A stretch of DNA of 64,000 nucleotides from Haloferula sp. BvORR071 (GTDB taxonomy: Bacteria; Verrucomicrobiota; Verrucomicrobiia; Verrucomicrobiales; Akkermansiaceae): assembly GCF_000739615.1 (NCBI RefSeq), contig NZ_BATP01000024.1, positions 62,001 to 126,000 on the forward strand, written 5' to 3'. The notes beneath the pieces are model-generated. The model made no database searches. It saw nothing but the letters and a program-made list of their open reading frames with translations, and had not been told where the DNA came from. Shown piece by piece: positions 1-9,379 of the stretch. Within the stretch, counting starts at the first letter, position 1, and the number at the start of each line of letters is the position of its first letter. The translations under genes and the position numbers were made by a program.

Positions 1-2772
1 GAGCGCGAAGCCGAGCGGGTCCGCTCCGAGCTGGAGCGCCTGAACGTCAGCCAAGCCGGCCTCGCCAGCGAGAAGGAGGCCTTGGCCGAGCGCGTGACCC
101 GCTACGAGCAGGAGCAGCAGGAACTGTCTAACAGCCGCAACGCGATCGACACCGAGCGCCGCAAGCTCGCCGGCGAACGCGAGCAGTTCGAGAGCCGCTC
201 CGGCGAGCTCCGGGGACTCAAGTCCGACTTGGAGCGCAGCCGCAGCGAGCTGGAAGAACAGCAGCAATCGTTGGCCCGCCGCCAGGCGGAGCTTGAAGCA
301 AGAGGCGCGGGCATCAGCGAAAGCGAGCGCCTGATCCTTGAACAAAAGGAACTCGAAGCACGTCTGGAGACCCTGCAGAGCAAGGGCCGCTCACTCGACG
401 AACGCGAAGCCGCGCTACGCACCAAGGAGCTCTCCATGGAGAGTGCCAACCGCGCCTTGGCGCGCGAAGAAGAGACGCTCGCCGGACGGATGGGCGAGGT
501 GGACACCAAGCTCTCGCTGGAACGCAGCCGCCTGGCCGACAAGGAGCGCGAGGTCCAGTCACGCGAAGAAACACTCGCCGCCAAGGAACGCGACTGGCAG
601 GCCAAGCAAGAACTCCAGCGCTCCGCCCACGACGAGAAGGAGAGCCTGGTGGCCGAGCTACGCAAGAAGCTCGATGGCGTGACCGCCGAGCTTGGCAACG
701 TCACCGCCGAGAAGCAGCGTCTGGAGAGCGATCAGCAACGCCTGCAGGTTTCGCAGCAATCACTGGGGCAGCGCAGCGACTCGCTCGACCGTGAGCGCAC
801 CGACCTCAAGGCTCTCGAGGACAAGCTCCGCAAGGAGATCCAGGACGAAGGCGAGAACCGGGCCCGCGAACACCGTGCCTTGGAACGGCGCATCGTCCTG
901 TATCGCAGGTTCACCCGCTTCGGTGTACCGGCGGCGGCAGCGGTGATTATCGGCCTCGGTGCCTTGGTTGTCGCCAAACCGAAGTTTCCGGAAAACGCCA
1001 GCGCCGTGCACAGCATGCCAGAGTGGAAGCAGGAATGGCTGCGCCGGGATCTGGCGGAGGACATCGGCAAAAAAGTGGCCGCAAGTGAATGGCGCGAGGC
1101 GCTGGCGCAGCTCCACTACTATTCGCAGGGCTTCAGCCGCCGGCCGGACGACATCATGAATGCCGCGAAGCAAACTTCCGCGGAACTCGCCAAGGAGTAC
1201 GACGCCGCACCGGACAAGTTCCCCACCACTTATCAAGACCGTGATGGTCACACCGTGCCGCTGCTCCACGCGCTCCAAGCCTTGGCAAGCTGGGGCATCC
1301 CGGATGCGGAGCGGCTCTACCATCACCTGCACGCCCGCGAGTCCCTGCGCTTGGCCCTGACCGAGCGCGCCTTGGGTGCCCGGGCCGATGCGCTGCGCTC
1401 GATCGTGGAGCTGCGCCGCCTCTATCCCGATGTCCAGAGCTGGCATGCTGCGGTGGCATCCACCTTGATGCCGCTGATCGCGAGTTCGATCGGCGAAGCG
1501 ATGAAGCTGTTAGAGCCCGGCAGCTCGGGCCAAGAACTCACCAAGGAATTCCGCGAGGTCTTCTCCAGCGATCAAGTCATCAAGGACCTGAAGGTGCTGG
1601 AAGAGACGGGCATCAAGGAAGCGATGGCGCTGCGGGTAGCCGCGGAGGCCATGGGCGAGATGATGAAGTCGGGCACCCCGGACAACGCCGCGCTGGCGAA
1701 CTTCATCGCCGCTCGCCTGGCGGAAGACTGGCCGGTGGAGATCCGCACCAAGCTGATCGCGGTGATGATGGACCACATCAAGCACTTCCGCGGGCAACTG
1801 CGGAAGGACGGCATGAGCTTCGTGGATGCGCTGGAATCGATCCAGGAAAAGCCGCAGGAGGAGATTGCCGTGGCGCAGGCCCTGTGGAAGCACCAGAAGG
1901 ACGACTACATCCCGGACTGGTTCAGCAAGGAGCAACGGCGCGAACTCTACGGCTTCATCGGCGATGTGCTTACCAAGCACGCCAACCGCAACCCTGACGT
2001 CCACGATGCCTATCAGTTCGCCGCAAATGAAGGCGACGAAGAAGGCATGTACTGGTCGGGCCGTGGCAAGATCGGGGTCGCCCTGGCCCCTAACAATGGA
2101 AATGCAAATGGCCCCGTGATGGTGGTCCAACGGCAAAAGGACTTCGACGACGGACGCTATCTGCTGGAGGAAGCGGCCAAGAGCGAAGATCCCCACGTCC
2201 GCCAGGAAGCTTACTGGGTGCTGGCCGAGACCGACCTGCTACTCGGCAAGAATGCCCTGGCCGTGGATGAGGCCCGCAAGGCCCACGAGGCGGGCAAGAA
2301 CATGAAGTCCATGAACTTGCTGATGCGGGCACTCCGGGCGGCACAGGATCCAGCGGGTGCCGCGGAGCAGATGGCCCTGGCCCTGCAAGCCAGCAAGAGC
2401 GCGCGGGAAGCGCCGAAGGATCCGCAGTCGCTGCCGCTTCTAAACGAGGCACTGGGCGGCTTGGCCGAACTCTTCAAGGCCGGGGCGAAGCCGGACGCGG
2501 CGCTCGTGGATGAACTGACCCAGCAATTCAAGATCACGCCGGCAGAGGACAAGATGACCGCGATGCGCTTCGCCTTCCGCGCGAACTGGAAATACTCGGG
2601 CTTTCCGCCCTTCACGGGACTGAGTGAAGATGAGCGCACCAAGGGATTCTTTGAGGATCTCTGGGAGGCCTCCCGGGCGAATGACGAGGCAGCGCGCAAG
2701 AGCGCCGAGGCGAATGGCCTGAACTGGCAGAAGGACAAGGAGACGGCGATCAGGGAGGTGCTAGGGCGGTAG
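1..2772 (+). CDS. Large coiled-coil membrane protein (5' end outside window)
   Basis: The reading frame is open from base 1, so the true start lies upstream; the internal TTG at 82 is not convincing. The first ~290 visible residues are Glu/Arg/Lys/Gln-rich heptad-like coiled coil. One hydrophobic segment follows (around bases 920-970, Ala/Val/Ile-rich), then ~590 residues of mostly helical sequence with TPR/Sel1-like stretches near the end. The likely topology is a long cytoplasmic coiled coil, one membrane span, and a periplasmic helical-repeat domain. I do not recognise a named family. It could be a scaffold or envelope-tethering protein. It converges on gnd, with a terminator between them. 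Confidence 0.8.
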   Translation, partial: EREAERVRSELERLNVSQAGLASEKEALAERVTRYEQEQQELSNSRNAIDTERRKLAGEREQFESRSGELRGLKSDLERSRSELEEQQQSLARRQAELEARGAGISESERLILEQKELEARLETLQSKGRSLDEREAALRTKELSMESANRALAREEETLAGRMGEVDTKLSLERSRLADKEREVQSREETLAAKERDWQAKQELQRSAHDEKESLVAELRKKLDGVTAELGNVTAEKQRLESDQQRLQVSQQSLGQRSDSLDRERTDLKALEDKLRKEIQDEGENRAREHRALERRIVLYRRFTRFGVPAAAAVIIGLGALVVAKPKFPENASAVHSMPEWKQEWLRRDLAEDIGKKVAASEWREALAQLHYYSQGFSRRPDDIMNAAKQTSAELAKEYDAAPDKFPTTYQDRDGHTVPLLHALQALASWGIPDAERLYHHLHARESLRLALTERALGARADALRSIVELRRLYPDVQSWHAAVASTLMPLIASSIGEAMKLLEPGSSGQELTKEFREVFSSDQVIKDLKVLEETGIKEAMALRVAAEAMGEMMKSGTPDNAALANFIAARLAEDWPVEIRTKLIAVMMDHIKHFRGQLRKDGMSFVDALESIQEKPQEEIAVAQALWKHQKDDYIPDWFSKEQRRELYGFIGDVLTKHANRNPDVHDAYQFAANEGDEEGMYWSGRGKIGVALAPNNGNANGPVMVVQRQKDFDDGRYLLEEAAKSEDPHVRQEAYWVLAETDLLLGKNALAVDEARKAHEAGKNMKSMNLLMRALRAAQDPAGAAEQMALALQASKSAREAPKDPQSLPLLNEALGGLAELFKAGAKPDAALVDELTQQFKITPAEDKMTAMRFAFRANWKYSGFPPFTGLSEDERTKGFFEDLWEASRANDEAARKSAEANGLNWQKDKETAIREVLGR

Positions 2773-2834
2773 GGAGAACTATCGATCACCTATGATGCCC
2801 GTCCTTTGCGGCATCGCTCGCGATCAAAACAAAA

Positions 2835-2858
2835 ACGGCCGGGATCACTCCCGGCCGT
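2835..2858 (-). terminator. Intrinsic terminator between converging genes
   Basis: A 10-bp perfect stem (ACGGCCGGGA/TCCCGGCCGT) with a 4-base loop lies between the stop of the coiled-coil gene and the stop of gnd. Read on the minus strand it is followed by TTTTTGTTTTG, so it suits gnd best. The plus-strand side has only a weak T run. Confidence 0.8.
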
Positions 2859-2872
2859 CTTGAAAAACCTCA

Positions 2873-2888
2873 GCGACATTAATGTCGC
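2873..2888. repeat. 16-bp perfect palindrome just after gnd
   Basis: GCGACATTAATGTCGC is a perfect inverted repeat with no loop. It sits 6 bases beyond the gnd stop. It could be a protein-binding site or part of the termination structure; nothing else supports a function. Confidence 0.5.
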
Positions 2889-2894
2889 CTCTCC

Positions 2895-4313
2895 TTATCC
2901 GATAACTTCCGGCCACTCGGTGTGGAAGAACTCGCCGCGTGGCTTGTCGGTGCGCTCGTAGGTGTGCGCACCGAAGAAGTCGCGCTGGGCCTGCAGCAGG
3001 TTCGCGGGCAGCACGGCGCTACGATAGCTGTCGTAGTAACCGAGCGAGGCCGAGAAGGCCGGCACCGGGATACCGGCCAGCGTGGCCAGCGAGACGACCT
3101 CACGCCAGTTTTCCTGGAATTCGTTGAGCAGGTCGGTGAAGTACGGCGCGAGCATCAGGTTGCTGAGCTCGGGGTCCTTGCGGTAGGCGTCCGTGATGTC
3201 GTTCAGGAAGCGGGCGCGGATGATGCAACCACCGCGCCAGATGGCGGCGATCTTGCCGAGGTCGAGACCCCAGTTCTTCTCCTTGCCCATGGTGGCGATC
3301 AGGTCCAGGCCTTGTGCGTAGGAGATGATCTTGGAGGCGAAGAGCGCGTCGTGCACCTTCTTCACCAGCTTCTTCTTCTTTTCGTCGATCTCCGGCTTCG
3401 GACCTTCGAGCACCTTGCTGGCGGCCACGCGCTTGTCCTTCATCGAGGACAGGATGCGCGCTTCCACGGCGGCATTGATGGTGGAAATCACCACGGTGTT
3501 CTCCACCGCGTTCATGATCGTCCACTTGCCGGTACCCTTCTGGCCGGCGGTGTCCAGGATCTTGTCCACCAGCGCACCCTTGGACTCAGTGTCCTTCTGG
3601 GCGAAGATCTTCGAGGTGATCTGGATCAGGTAGCTCTCGAGGTCGCCTTCATTCCACTCGGTGAAGACTTCGGCCAGTTCTTCGGCGTCGAAGCCAGCGG
3701 CCTTGAAGATGTTGTAGGCTTCGCAGATCAGCTGCATGTCGCCGTACTCGATGCCGTTGTGGATCATCTTCACATAGTGGCCGGCGCCGCCGGGACCGAT
3801 GTGGGTCACGCAGGGCTCACCGTCCACCTTCGCGGCGATGCTTTCGAAGATCGGCTTCATCACGTCCCAGGTCGAGGCAGGGCCGCCGGGCATGATCGAG
3901 GGACCCTTCCGGGCACCTTCTTCACCGCCGGAGACGCCGGCGCCGATGAAGCGGAAGCCGAGGTCGCCGAGCCACTTGTCGCGGCGCTCGGTGTCGGTGT
4001 AGAGCGAGTTGCCGCCGTCGATGATGATGTCACCCTTGTCCAGCAGCGGGATCAGGGACTCGATCACGGCGTCCACCGGGCCACCGGCCTTGACCATGAT
4101 CATAACCTTACGCGGCGATGCCAGCGACTGGACGAACTCTTCAAGCGTCTTCGCGCCGACCAATTTCTTGTCCGGGTGAGCGCCCACGAACTCCTCTGTG
4201 ACGGAAGTGGTACGATTGTAGACGGACACTTGGAATCCGCGGGACTCCACGTTGAGGACGAGGTTCTGGCCCATTACGGCCAGGCCGACGAGGCCGAAAT
4301 CGCTGTTGCTCAT
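2895..4313 (-). CDS. gnd: 6-phosphogluconate dehydrogenase, decarboxylating
   Basis: Oxidises 6-phosphogluconate to ribulose 5-phosphate and CO2 with reduction of NADP in the oxidative pentose phosphate pathway; cytosolic. The N-terminus has the Rossmann motif GLAVMGQNLVLN. Further on are the conserved stretches IIDGGNS, GVSGGEEGARKGPS and the catalytic-domain KMIHNGIEYGDMQ, and the sequence continues full length through GGCIIRARFL. The 472-residue length matches the family. The ATG at 4313 was chosen because the family begins just before the Rossmann fold; the frame extends further upstream without similarity. It is divergent from pgsA. Confidence 0.97.
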   Translation of the reverse strand: MSNSDFGLVGLAVMGQNLVLNVESRGFQVSVYNRTTSVTEEFVGAHPDKKLVGAKTLEEFVQSLASPRKVMIMVKAGGPVDAVIESLIPLLDKGDIIIDGGNSLYTDTERRDKWLGDLGFRFIGAGVSGGEEGARKGPSIMPGGPASTWDVMKPIFESIAAKVDGEPCVTHIGPGGAGHYVKMIHNGIEYGDMQLICEAYNIFKAAGFDAEELAEVFTEWNEGDLESYLIQITSKIFAQKDTESKGALVDKILDTAGQKGTGKWTIMNAVENTVVISTINAAVEARILSSMKDKRVAASKVLEGPKPEIDEKKKKLVKKVHDALFASKIISYAQGLDLIATMGKEKNWGLDLGKIAAIWRGGCIIRARFLNDITDAYRKDPELSNLMLAPYFTDLLNEFQENWREVVSLATLAGIPVPAFSASLGYYDSYRSAVLPANLLQAQRDFFGAHTYERTDKPRGEFFHTEWPEVIG

Positions 4314-4387
4314 GGTCGTTGGAACGGTTGGGAAATCGGCGGCGGTGTAAGGAAGCCGCGGCATCGGTGCAACCCCTTGTTGCCATG

Positions 4388-5014
4388 ATGCCATGCATTC
4401 CCCACATTCGCCCTGTGAACCTGCCCAATGCAATCACCGTCTCGCGCCTGTTTCTCACGGCGGTGTTCGTGGCTGCTGTGGGCTTCCGGACGACCACCGG
4501 CTTCACCATCGCGCTGATTACCTTCTCCGTGGCCGCCGCCACCGACTGGCTGGACGGCTACCTCGCCCGGAAGCTGGGAATGGTCACGCCGCTGGGCAAG
4601 CTGCTGGACCCCTTGGCCGACAAGATCCTGGTCTGCGCGGCCTTTGTGTATTTTTCCGCCCAACCTGTAGGCGGCTACCACTGCCCCGTCTGGGTGAGCT
4701 CCCTGATCATCGCCCGGGAGTTCCTCGTCACCGGCCTGCGCCAGATCGCGGTCGAAGCCGGCCAAGTGCTGGCGGCAGACCGGCTGGGCAAATGGAAGAC
4801 CACCTTCCAGCTCACCTTCTGCATCACCGGGCTGGTGTGGCTGACTTTCAGCTCCATGTCGGACCCCGGCTCAATCGGCGGGATGCTGCGGGATTGGGCG
4901 CATCCGAAGGCTTGGCTGATGCCGGTCTCCCTCTGGACCGCCGTAGCGCTCACTATGATTTCCGGCACCAACTACGTTTGGGGTAGCCGCAAGCTGCTGG
5001 TGCAGTCGAAGTAG
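4388..5014 (+). CDS. pgsA: CDP-diacylglycerol-glycerol-3-phosphate 3-phosphatidyltransferase
   Basis: Makes phosphatidylglycerophosphate from CDP-diacylglycerol and glycerol 3-phosphate, the committed step to phosphatidylglycerol; inner membrane. The CDP-alcohol phosphotransferase signature is intact (DWLDGYLAR then GKLLDPLADK), and several hydrophobic segments follow. Start choice is uncertain: tandem ATGs at 4385 and 4388 or a GTG at 4415, which would begin VNLPNAITVSR and fits family N-termini best. No clear ribosome binding site decides it. Confidence 0.93.
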   Translation: MPCIPHIRPVNLPNAITVSRLFLTAVFVAAVGFRTTTGFTIALITFSVAAATDWLDGYLARKLGMVTPLGKLLDPLADKILVCAAFVYFSAQPVGGYHCPVWVSSLIIAREFLVTGLRQIAVEAGQVLAADRLGKWKTTFQLTFCITGLVWLTFSSMSDPGSIGGMLRDWAHPKAWLMPVSLWTAVALTMISGTNYVWGSRKLLVQSK

Positions 5015-5016
5015 CC

Positions 5017-5595
5017 CTACTCTTCCTTTGTCAGCCGCTCCTTGATCTGGGCCAGCACGGAATCAAAGGCCAAGCCCTCCGCATCCGGCCGCTGGCTGGA
5101 TGACACAAAGCGCGGGATCAGCCCCGGCGGCACGCCCAAGCGCTTGTCCAGCACCGCCGGATCAAACTCCGGGTGCAGGTCCGCGCGGTGATACTGCAGC
5201 GCTAGGGCTACCCCATCGAGGTCATAGCCGTTGCGTTTGGTATTCTCAGAAAGCCGCACCAGGCTCGCCCAGGTCGCCTTGAAGCGCTCTGGAGCGACAT
5301 CGACCACGAAAACGACGCCTGCCACGCCACGCAGCAGCAGCTCCTCGGACGCATTATACTCCATGGGTCCGCTCAAGGAGTGGGCGGCCACGTGCAGGAA
5401 GCGCCCGTCCGGCAGGGTGTTCGGCTCGGTCCACTCCACCCGGTGGACGCGGATCGAGCCGATGAGGTGCTCGCGCACGGTGGCGGTGCCGTAGCGAGCG
5501 GCGATCGCTCGTAGAATAGCCAGCTTGCCGGTATCGGCCGCCCCCGCGAGGGCGACCTTCACCGAAACTTGCCGGCCATCTTGCTCCACCGTCAT
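5017..5595 (-). CDS. MglA-like small GTPase with degenerate P-loop
   Basis: About 192 residues resembling the MglA branch of bacterial Ras-like GTPases. The P-loop is GAADTGKL (residues 18-25), so the usual Ser/Thr after GK is Leu. The guanine-specificity region reads LQYHRAD (about 133-139) where MglA proteins have LQYNKRD. The segment VVFVVDVAPER matches the family. No clear DxxG switch II is visible. The ATG at 5595 is preferred over a TTG at 5664 that would overlap the upstream gene. It lies directly downstream of a Roadblock-domain gene, its likely partner. Nucleotide binding may be altered or lost. Confidence 0.75.
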   Translation of the reverse strand: MTVEQDGRQVSVKVALAGAADTGKLAILRAIAARYGTATVREHLIGSIRVHRVEWTEPNTLPDGRFLHVAAHSLSGPMEYNASEELLLRGVAGVVFVVDVAPERFKATWASLVRLSENTKRNGYDLDGVALALQYHRADLHPEFDPAVLDKRLGVPPGLIPRFVSSSQRPDAEGLAFDSVLAQIKERLTKEE

Positions 5596-5638
5596 GGCGA
5601 CGACGACTGCGGGCTGGCCCCCAATGGGCCGCGCCGCT

Positions 5639-6547
5639 TCAGAGTCTGCCGAGTTCGCGGGCAACGATCATGAGGGTCTCGCGAACGCCCGGACCGAAGG
5701 CTCCGTCGTTCTGGACCGCCAGCATCACGTTGCCCTCGCGGATGAACTCAATCGGCACGCTGCCGCAGTAGAGCTTCACCATGCCGGAAGCGAAACCGAG
5801 GCTGCCGACGAGGCGCTTGAAGCCGTCCACGGTGCCGATCTCGGCCGCAGGGACGCGGGCGAGGTGGCGGATGCCCGGCAAGGAGCGGGCGCGCTGGAGG
5901 ATTTCATCCGCGCTCAGCTCGCGGTCCACACCGAAGATTGCGCGCAGCTCGAGCTGGCGGATGGCGCGGGAGTCAGACTCGTAGGATTCAGATTCCACGG
6001 AAGTAGTAGCGGAGGCAGGCGCCGCGGCCGGGGCCGGGGCGAGAGAGGAAGCAGGAGCAGAGGCCGGGGCAGGTGCGTAGGAGTGAGAATGAGTCGGCAC
6101 CGAAACGGTGGCCGCCACGTGCTGGACCGGAGCCGCCGCCGGGACCGGCGGAGGAGTCGCCGCCACCTCTTGGGTAAAGCTGAAGGGCGAGGCCGCTGCG
6201 GCGGCAGCAGATGCCGGAGCAGGAGTTGCGAAGGGCGCATCCGCGGAAACCGGGGCCTCGAAGGGCGAGGGTGTCATCGCCTCCGGGGCGAAGGGCGAGC
6301 GGGCCTCGATCGGCGGCGGATCCCCGGCTGCGGGGCGGCGCTCCGGCAGCTTCACCGGGCGATTCGGATCGGGGGCCAGACGCGGCGGGTTCTCCTCGCG
6401 CAGGGCAGCGAAGGGCGATTCCGGCTCAGCCACCACGGCGAACGGGCTCGCCGCCGGACCGTCATCCGCCACGGCGAAAGGGCTCTTGGCGGGAGGAGCA
6501 GGCGCGAAGCCTTCCTGAGGTTCGAAAATTCCGCGGCTGCTGTTCAT
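5639..6547 (-). CDS. Roadblock/LC7 (MglB-like) protein with SPFA-rich N-terminus
   Basis: 302 residues. The first ~190 are low-complexity Pro/Ala/Ser-rich sequence with many SPFA/SPFE/SPFS tetrapeptides, probably disordered. The last ~100 residues have the length and pattern of a Roadblock/LC7 domain, the fold of MglB, which regulates MglA-type GTPases. It sits 43 bases upstream of the MglA-like gene on the same strand, which supports the pairing. The domain call rests on pattern and context; specific MglB residues were not verified. Confidence 0.6.
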   Translation of the reverse strand: MNSSRGIFEPQEGFAPAPPAKSPFAVADDGPAASPFAVVAEPESPFAALREENPPRLAPDPNRPVKLPERRPAAGDPPPIEARSPFAPEAMTPSPFEAPVSADAPFATPAPASAAAAAASPFSFTQEVAATPPPVPAAAPVQHVAATVSVPTHSHSYAPAPASAPASSLAPAPAAAPASATTSVESESYESDSRAIRQLELRAIFGVDRELSADEILQRARSLPGIRHLARVPAAEIGTVDGFKRLVGSLGFASGMVKLYCGSVPIEFIREGNVMLAVQNDGAFGPGVRETLMIVARELGRL

Positions 6548-6743
6548 GATTAAGCTGTGGTGGAGGGTAGAAATGCGATCTGCCCAGGGTGAATAACTTC
6601 ACAATTGCGTAAAGTCGAGCCCCCAAATGGCCGGAAACCTCATTCATAAAGCACTGCCGCCCCGCCGTCAGCGCAAGATTCCGACCTGTCCGGAGATATC
6701 CTCAACCCGGTGCCGCCACTTGCCCTGGGTGGCAAGGCATCCC

Positions 6744-8009
6744 CTACTTCCCCGAGCTGTTGTACTCGTAGTGGATGAAGAAGTTCGAGTTGTAGAGGCC
6801 GCCCTCCATGGTCTGGGTTCCGTAGTAGTTCCGGACATCCGCAGCCGCGACAGAGGCGGCCACCTTGTATTCCCCCGGGCGCAAGTTGGCATGGCGGGTT
6901 TCACGCGCCGGGATCACCAGCTTCTGCGAGAGCGGCCCGCTGTAGCGGACGGTGAGCTCATACTGGGTATCGTTCCTCACCTCGATCTTGCTCTCATTCC
7001 CACCCACCATCCGGGTCTCCGCTTGCGGCAGGTCTCCATACTTGCCCTCCGCGATCTGCTTGACCTCCAGGTCGATGATCCGGCGCTCGATCCACTCCCG
7101 CTCGGCATGATCCGGGAAGCGATCGAGGAAGCGCTTGTAAGACTCCAAGGAATCCTGCTCGCGCACCCATGACCAGTCATTGAAGAGTTCCTCCACGCGC
7201 GCTTCCGCCGCAGCCTTCTGCGTGGTCTCCGGGTGGTCCTTCAGGAAGTCGCGGATCTCGGACTCGGAGCGTGATGGAGCGATCCGCTTCCATGTTTCGT
7301 CCGCGAGCTCCACGATAAGGGCCCGCGCTGCAGCAGCGGTCTGCGGCGGGGCGTCCGGATATTTTGTTAGATATTCCTGGATCGCAGGCTTCAAGCGAGT
7401 GGCGGCGGCTTTCTGCCATGCCTCTTCGATCAGCTCTTTGAGCAGTATCCCCTGCTTTGCCACCGTCGGCCTTGAGGCCTCAGGGTAGAGCTTCAGGAAC
7501 TCCCTTACTTCGCCTTCGGATCGAGCGGAAGCAGTCTTCTGCCATTCCTCATCGACCAGCGTCTTGAGGAGGTCCTGGGATTCATCCAGATGCTTGCCGT
7601 CAGGATAGACCTGCATGTAAGCGCGGACCATCTTGACCTTCCGCGCCTCCGCCGCCTTTGCCCAGACCTCATCCTCCCGGAACAGGCGGATCTTCTCCTT
7701 GGCCTTCGCGGCTTTGCTCGAATCGGGGAAGCTCTCCACGAAAGCCTCGTAGGACGCCAGCTTGTTCACCAGGCAAGCCCACTGGTAGCGCGGCCCCGGG
7801 AGACACCAGAGGAACGCTAGAAGCAAGAGAGCCACGCTGGAAATCCTCAGGTAACGCCGGACCTGCTTAGCTCGCGACACCGGCACCATCTCGCCACGGG
7901 CCAAAGGCACAGTCACATCGTTCCGACACTCCGGGCAAGCCGCGCGACGCCCCGCCATCGAGTCATCGCACTCGATGCGGACGCCGCAGTGGCAGCAAAA
8001 GAATTTCAT
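6744..8009 (-). CDS. Zinc-ribbon membrane protein with tandem helical repeats
   Basis: 421 residues. The N-terminus has two CxxC pairs (C5/C8 and C25/C28), a zinc-ribbon arrangement. One membrane span lies at about 53-70. After that come five or six repeats of ~40-45 residues, each with a Trp and the pattern 'FLK-YPE', resembling TPR-like helical hairpins. The C-terminal ~100 residues look like a beta-rich domain ending in aromatic-rich sequence. Likely topology: cytoplasmic zinc ribbon, periplasmic repeats. The family is not recognised by name; zinc-ribbon-plus-TM proteins of this kind are common in Planctomycetes and Verrucomicrobia. Confidence 0.8.
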   Translation of the reverse strand: MKFFCCHCGVRIECDDSMAGRRAACPECRNDVTVPLARGEMVPVSRAKQVRRYLRISSVALLLLAFLWCLPGPRYQWACLVNKLASYEAFVESFPDSSKAAKAKEKIRLFREDEVWAKAAEARKVKMVRAYMQVYPDGKHLDESQDLLKTLVDEEWQKTASARSEGEVREFLKLYPEASRPTVAKQGILLKELIEEAWQKAAATRLKPAIQEYLTKYPDAPPQTAAAARALIVELADETWKRIAPSRSESEIRDFLKDHPETTQKAAAEARVEELFNDWSWVREQDSLESYKRFLDRFPDHAEREWIERRIIDLEVKQIAEGKYGDLPQAETRMVGGNESKIEVRNDTQYELTVRYSGPLSQKLVIPARETRHANLRPGEYKVAASVAAADVRNYYGTQTMEGGLYNSNFFIHYEYNSSGK

Positions 8010-8105
8010 CGCGAGGAGGCGCGGAGGCTCGTCTTCTTGGTCGGCACGTCTCTGCTAACTCTCCCATCTATCAGATCGCCGGCCACATGCAAGCTCTCCC
8101 AATCT

Positions 8106-8759
8106 TCATGATTCGCCAGCGCTTCCAAACTGCCTCGCGACCTCCATCTGGTATCCCCATGCCTCATCCACCGGAACATCCCGGATCTCATCAGGCGGCA
8201 AAACACACTCCGCGCTCCACAGCGGCGTATAGATGAACAGGCAGCGATCCGGAGCGAGTGCGGCGATTACCTCTTCGCAACCCGGCCAAGCCAGCTCGTC
8301 GTAGAAGCCCCGGAAGTCGGAACAAGCCCACCTCAGGAAATCCGTATAGGAAAGATCCAGCGGCTCCCAACAAAGGCTGTCAGGAGCGAAATAGAAGACC
8401 TTCCCATCCCCCGCTCCCAGCGCGCCACCGTCCAAGGCGAAGAAGCCGCCGAAGGCATCATCCGCCACCAGATAGAAACCCTCAGAACGCCCCTCGTTCC
8501 AATCGGGCAAGCTGCGGGGAATCGCAGGACTGCCCGAACCAAGAATGCGAACCCAGCCGCCAAGCACCGAGATCCCGCCGGAATGATACGCGACCGCGCC
8601 CATCGGTGAGCGTGTCGTGACCTGGGTCCGATACAACACATCCCCCGCCTCCGCCGAAGCCGGATGAATGACACAGCGCCCGGGCTGTGCCTCCGCCGCC
8701 TCGATCACGAATGGCAGAGCGGAGTCCTCGGCATTGATAAGCTGGTCGAGTGGACGCAT
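8106..8759 (-). CDS. DUF2625 family protein
   Basis: 217 residues. The start MRPLDQLINAEDSALP and the segments QVTTRSPMGAVAYHSGGI and RILGSGSP are characteristic of DUF2625. Function is unknown. No signal peptide. The length fits the family and the ATG gives a complete N-terminus. It is a single gene with unrelated neighbours. Confidence 0.88.
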   Translation of the reverse strand: MRPLDQLINAEDSALPFVIEAAEAQPGRCVIHPASAEAGDVLYRTQVTTRSPMGAVAYHSGGISVLGGWVRILGSGSPAIPRSLPDWNEGRSEGFYLVADDAFGGFFALDGGALGAGDGKVFYFAPDSLCWEPLDLSYTDFLRWACSDFRGFYDELAWPGCEEVIAALAPDRCLFIYTPLWSAECVLPPDEIRDVPVDEAWGYQMEVARQFGSAGES

Positions 8760-8812
8760 GGCATATCACTCCAGCACTTCGGCTGGCAGTTCAAGCCCGG
8801 CAACTCCCCGCC

Positions 8813-9379
8813 TCAATGCTCCTTCTCCGGTGCCGTCGGCACGGGCAGCTCCGCAACGCTCAGCGTCAGCGGCTTCCCGGCATTGCGGGCAATCACGATC
8901 GGCGCGCCCGGAATGCAGAGGACCGCACCGGAAAGCACAATCGAGCGATACTCGTAGTTCGTTGCCTCGTTCTGGCCCTTTGAGACCGAAGTTGCGATCC
9001 GCAACTGCGTGCCGATGCTATACGAGACCCGGTAGCCTTTCTCGGTCTTCGATAGCTTGTACTGGCAGCTCAGGATCGAGCCCTCCTCACCGATCGTCTG
9101 GTCCGCCGTGAAGCTTGGACCGCTGCCGGTGAGCTGGAGATCGACCGTCGGCCCCGAGCTCAGCGTGCCCTCCAGGCTGATCGTAAAGTTTGCCTCCGGA
9201 AGCTGACTATCCGCCTCGGCGTCCGCGTCGGGTGAATTCACTTGGCCGGCCCACGGCTGCCCCGGTGCTTGTGGCGGCGGCACGACACGCCCACGGGGCC
9301 TGGTCGGATTGCCCTGTTGAGCCTGTGCGGAAAGCGGCGCGAGAAGCGCCATGGCGAGGAGGAACGAAATGGCTTTCAT
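8813..9379 (-). CDS. Secreted protein of unknown function
   Basis: 188 residues with a clear signal peptide (hydrophobic core, likely cleavage after AQA around residue 20). A Pro/Arg-rich linker is followed by a beta-rich region. I do not recognise a family. It probably acts in the periplasm or outside the cell. Divergent from the gene at 9549. Confidence 0.7.
   Translation of the reverse strand: MKAISFLLAMALLAPLSAQAQQGNPTRPRGRVVPPPQAPGQPWAGQVNSPDADAEADSQLPEANFTISLEGTLSSGPTVDLQLTGSGPSFTADQTIGEEGSILSCQYKLSKTEKGYRVSYSIGTQLRIATSVSKGQNEATNYEYRSIVLSGAVLCIPGAPIVIARNAGKPLTLSVAELPVPTAPEKEH

Noticed and set aside
2922..4388. 488-codon open frame antisense to gnd
   Set aside because: It mirrors the gnd codons, is rich in His/Val/Asp/Gly, and has no family resemblance, while gnd is certain.
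5525..6553. 342-codon plus-strand frame opposite the Roadblock gene
   Set aside because: Arg/Gly-rich low-complexity shadow of the Pro/Ala/Ser-rich minus-strand gene.
8006..8206. 66-codon minus-strand ORF overlapping the DUF2625 gene end
   Set aside because: No homology, Arg-rich composition, and overlap with a better-supported gene.
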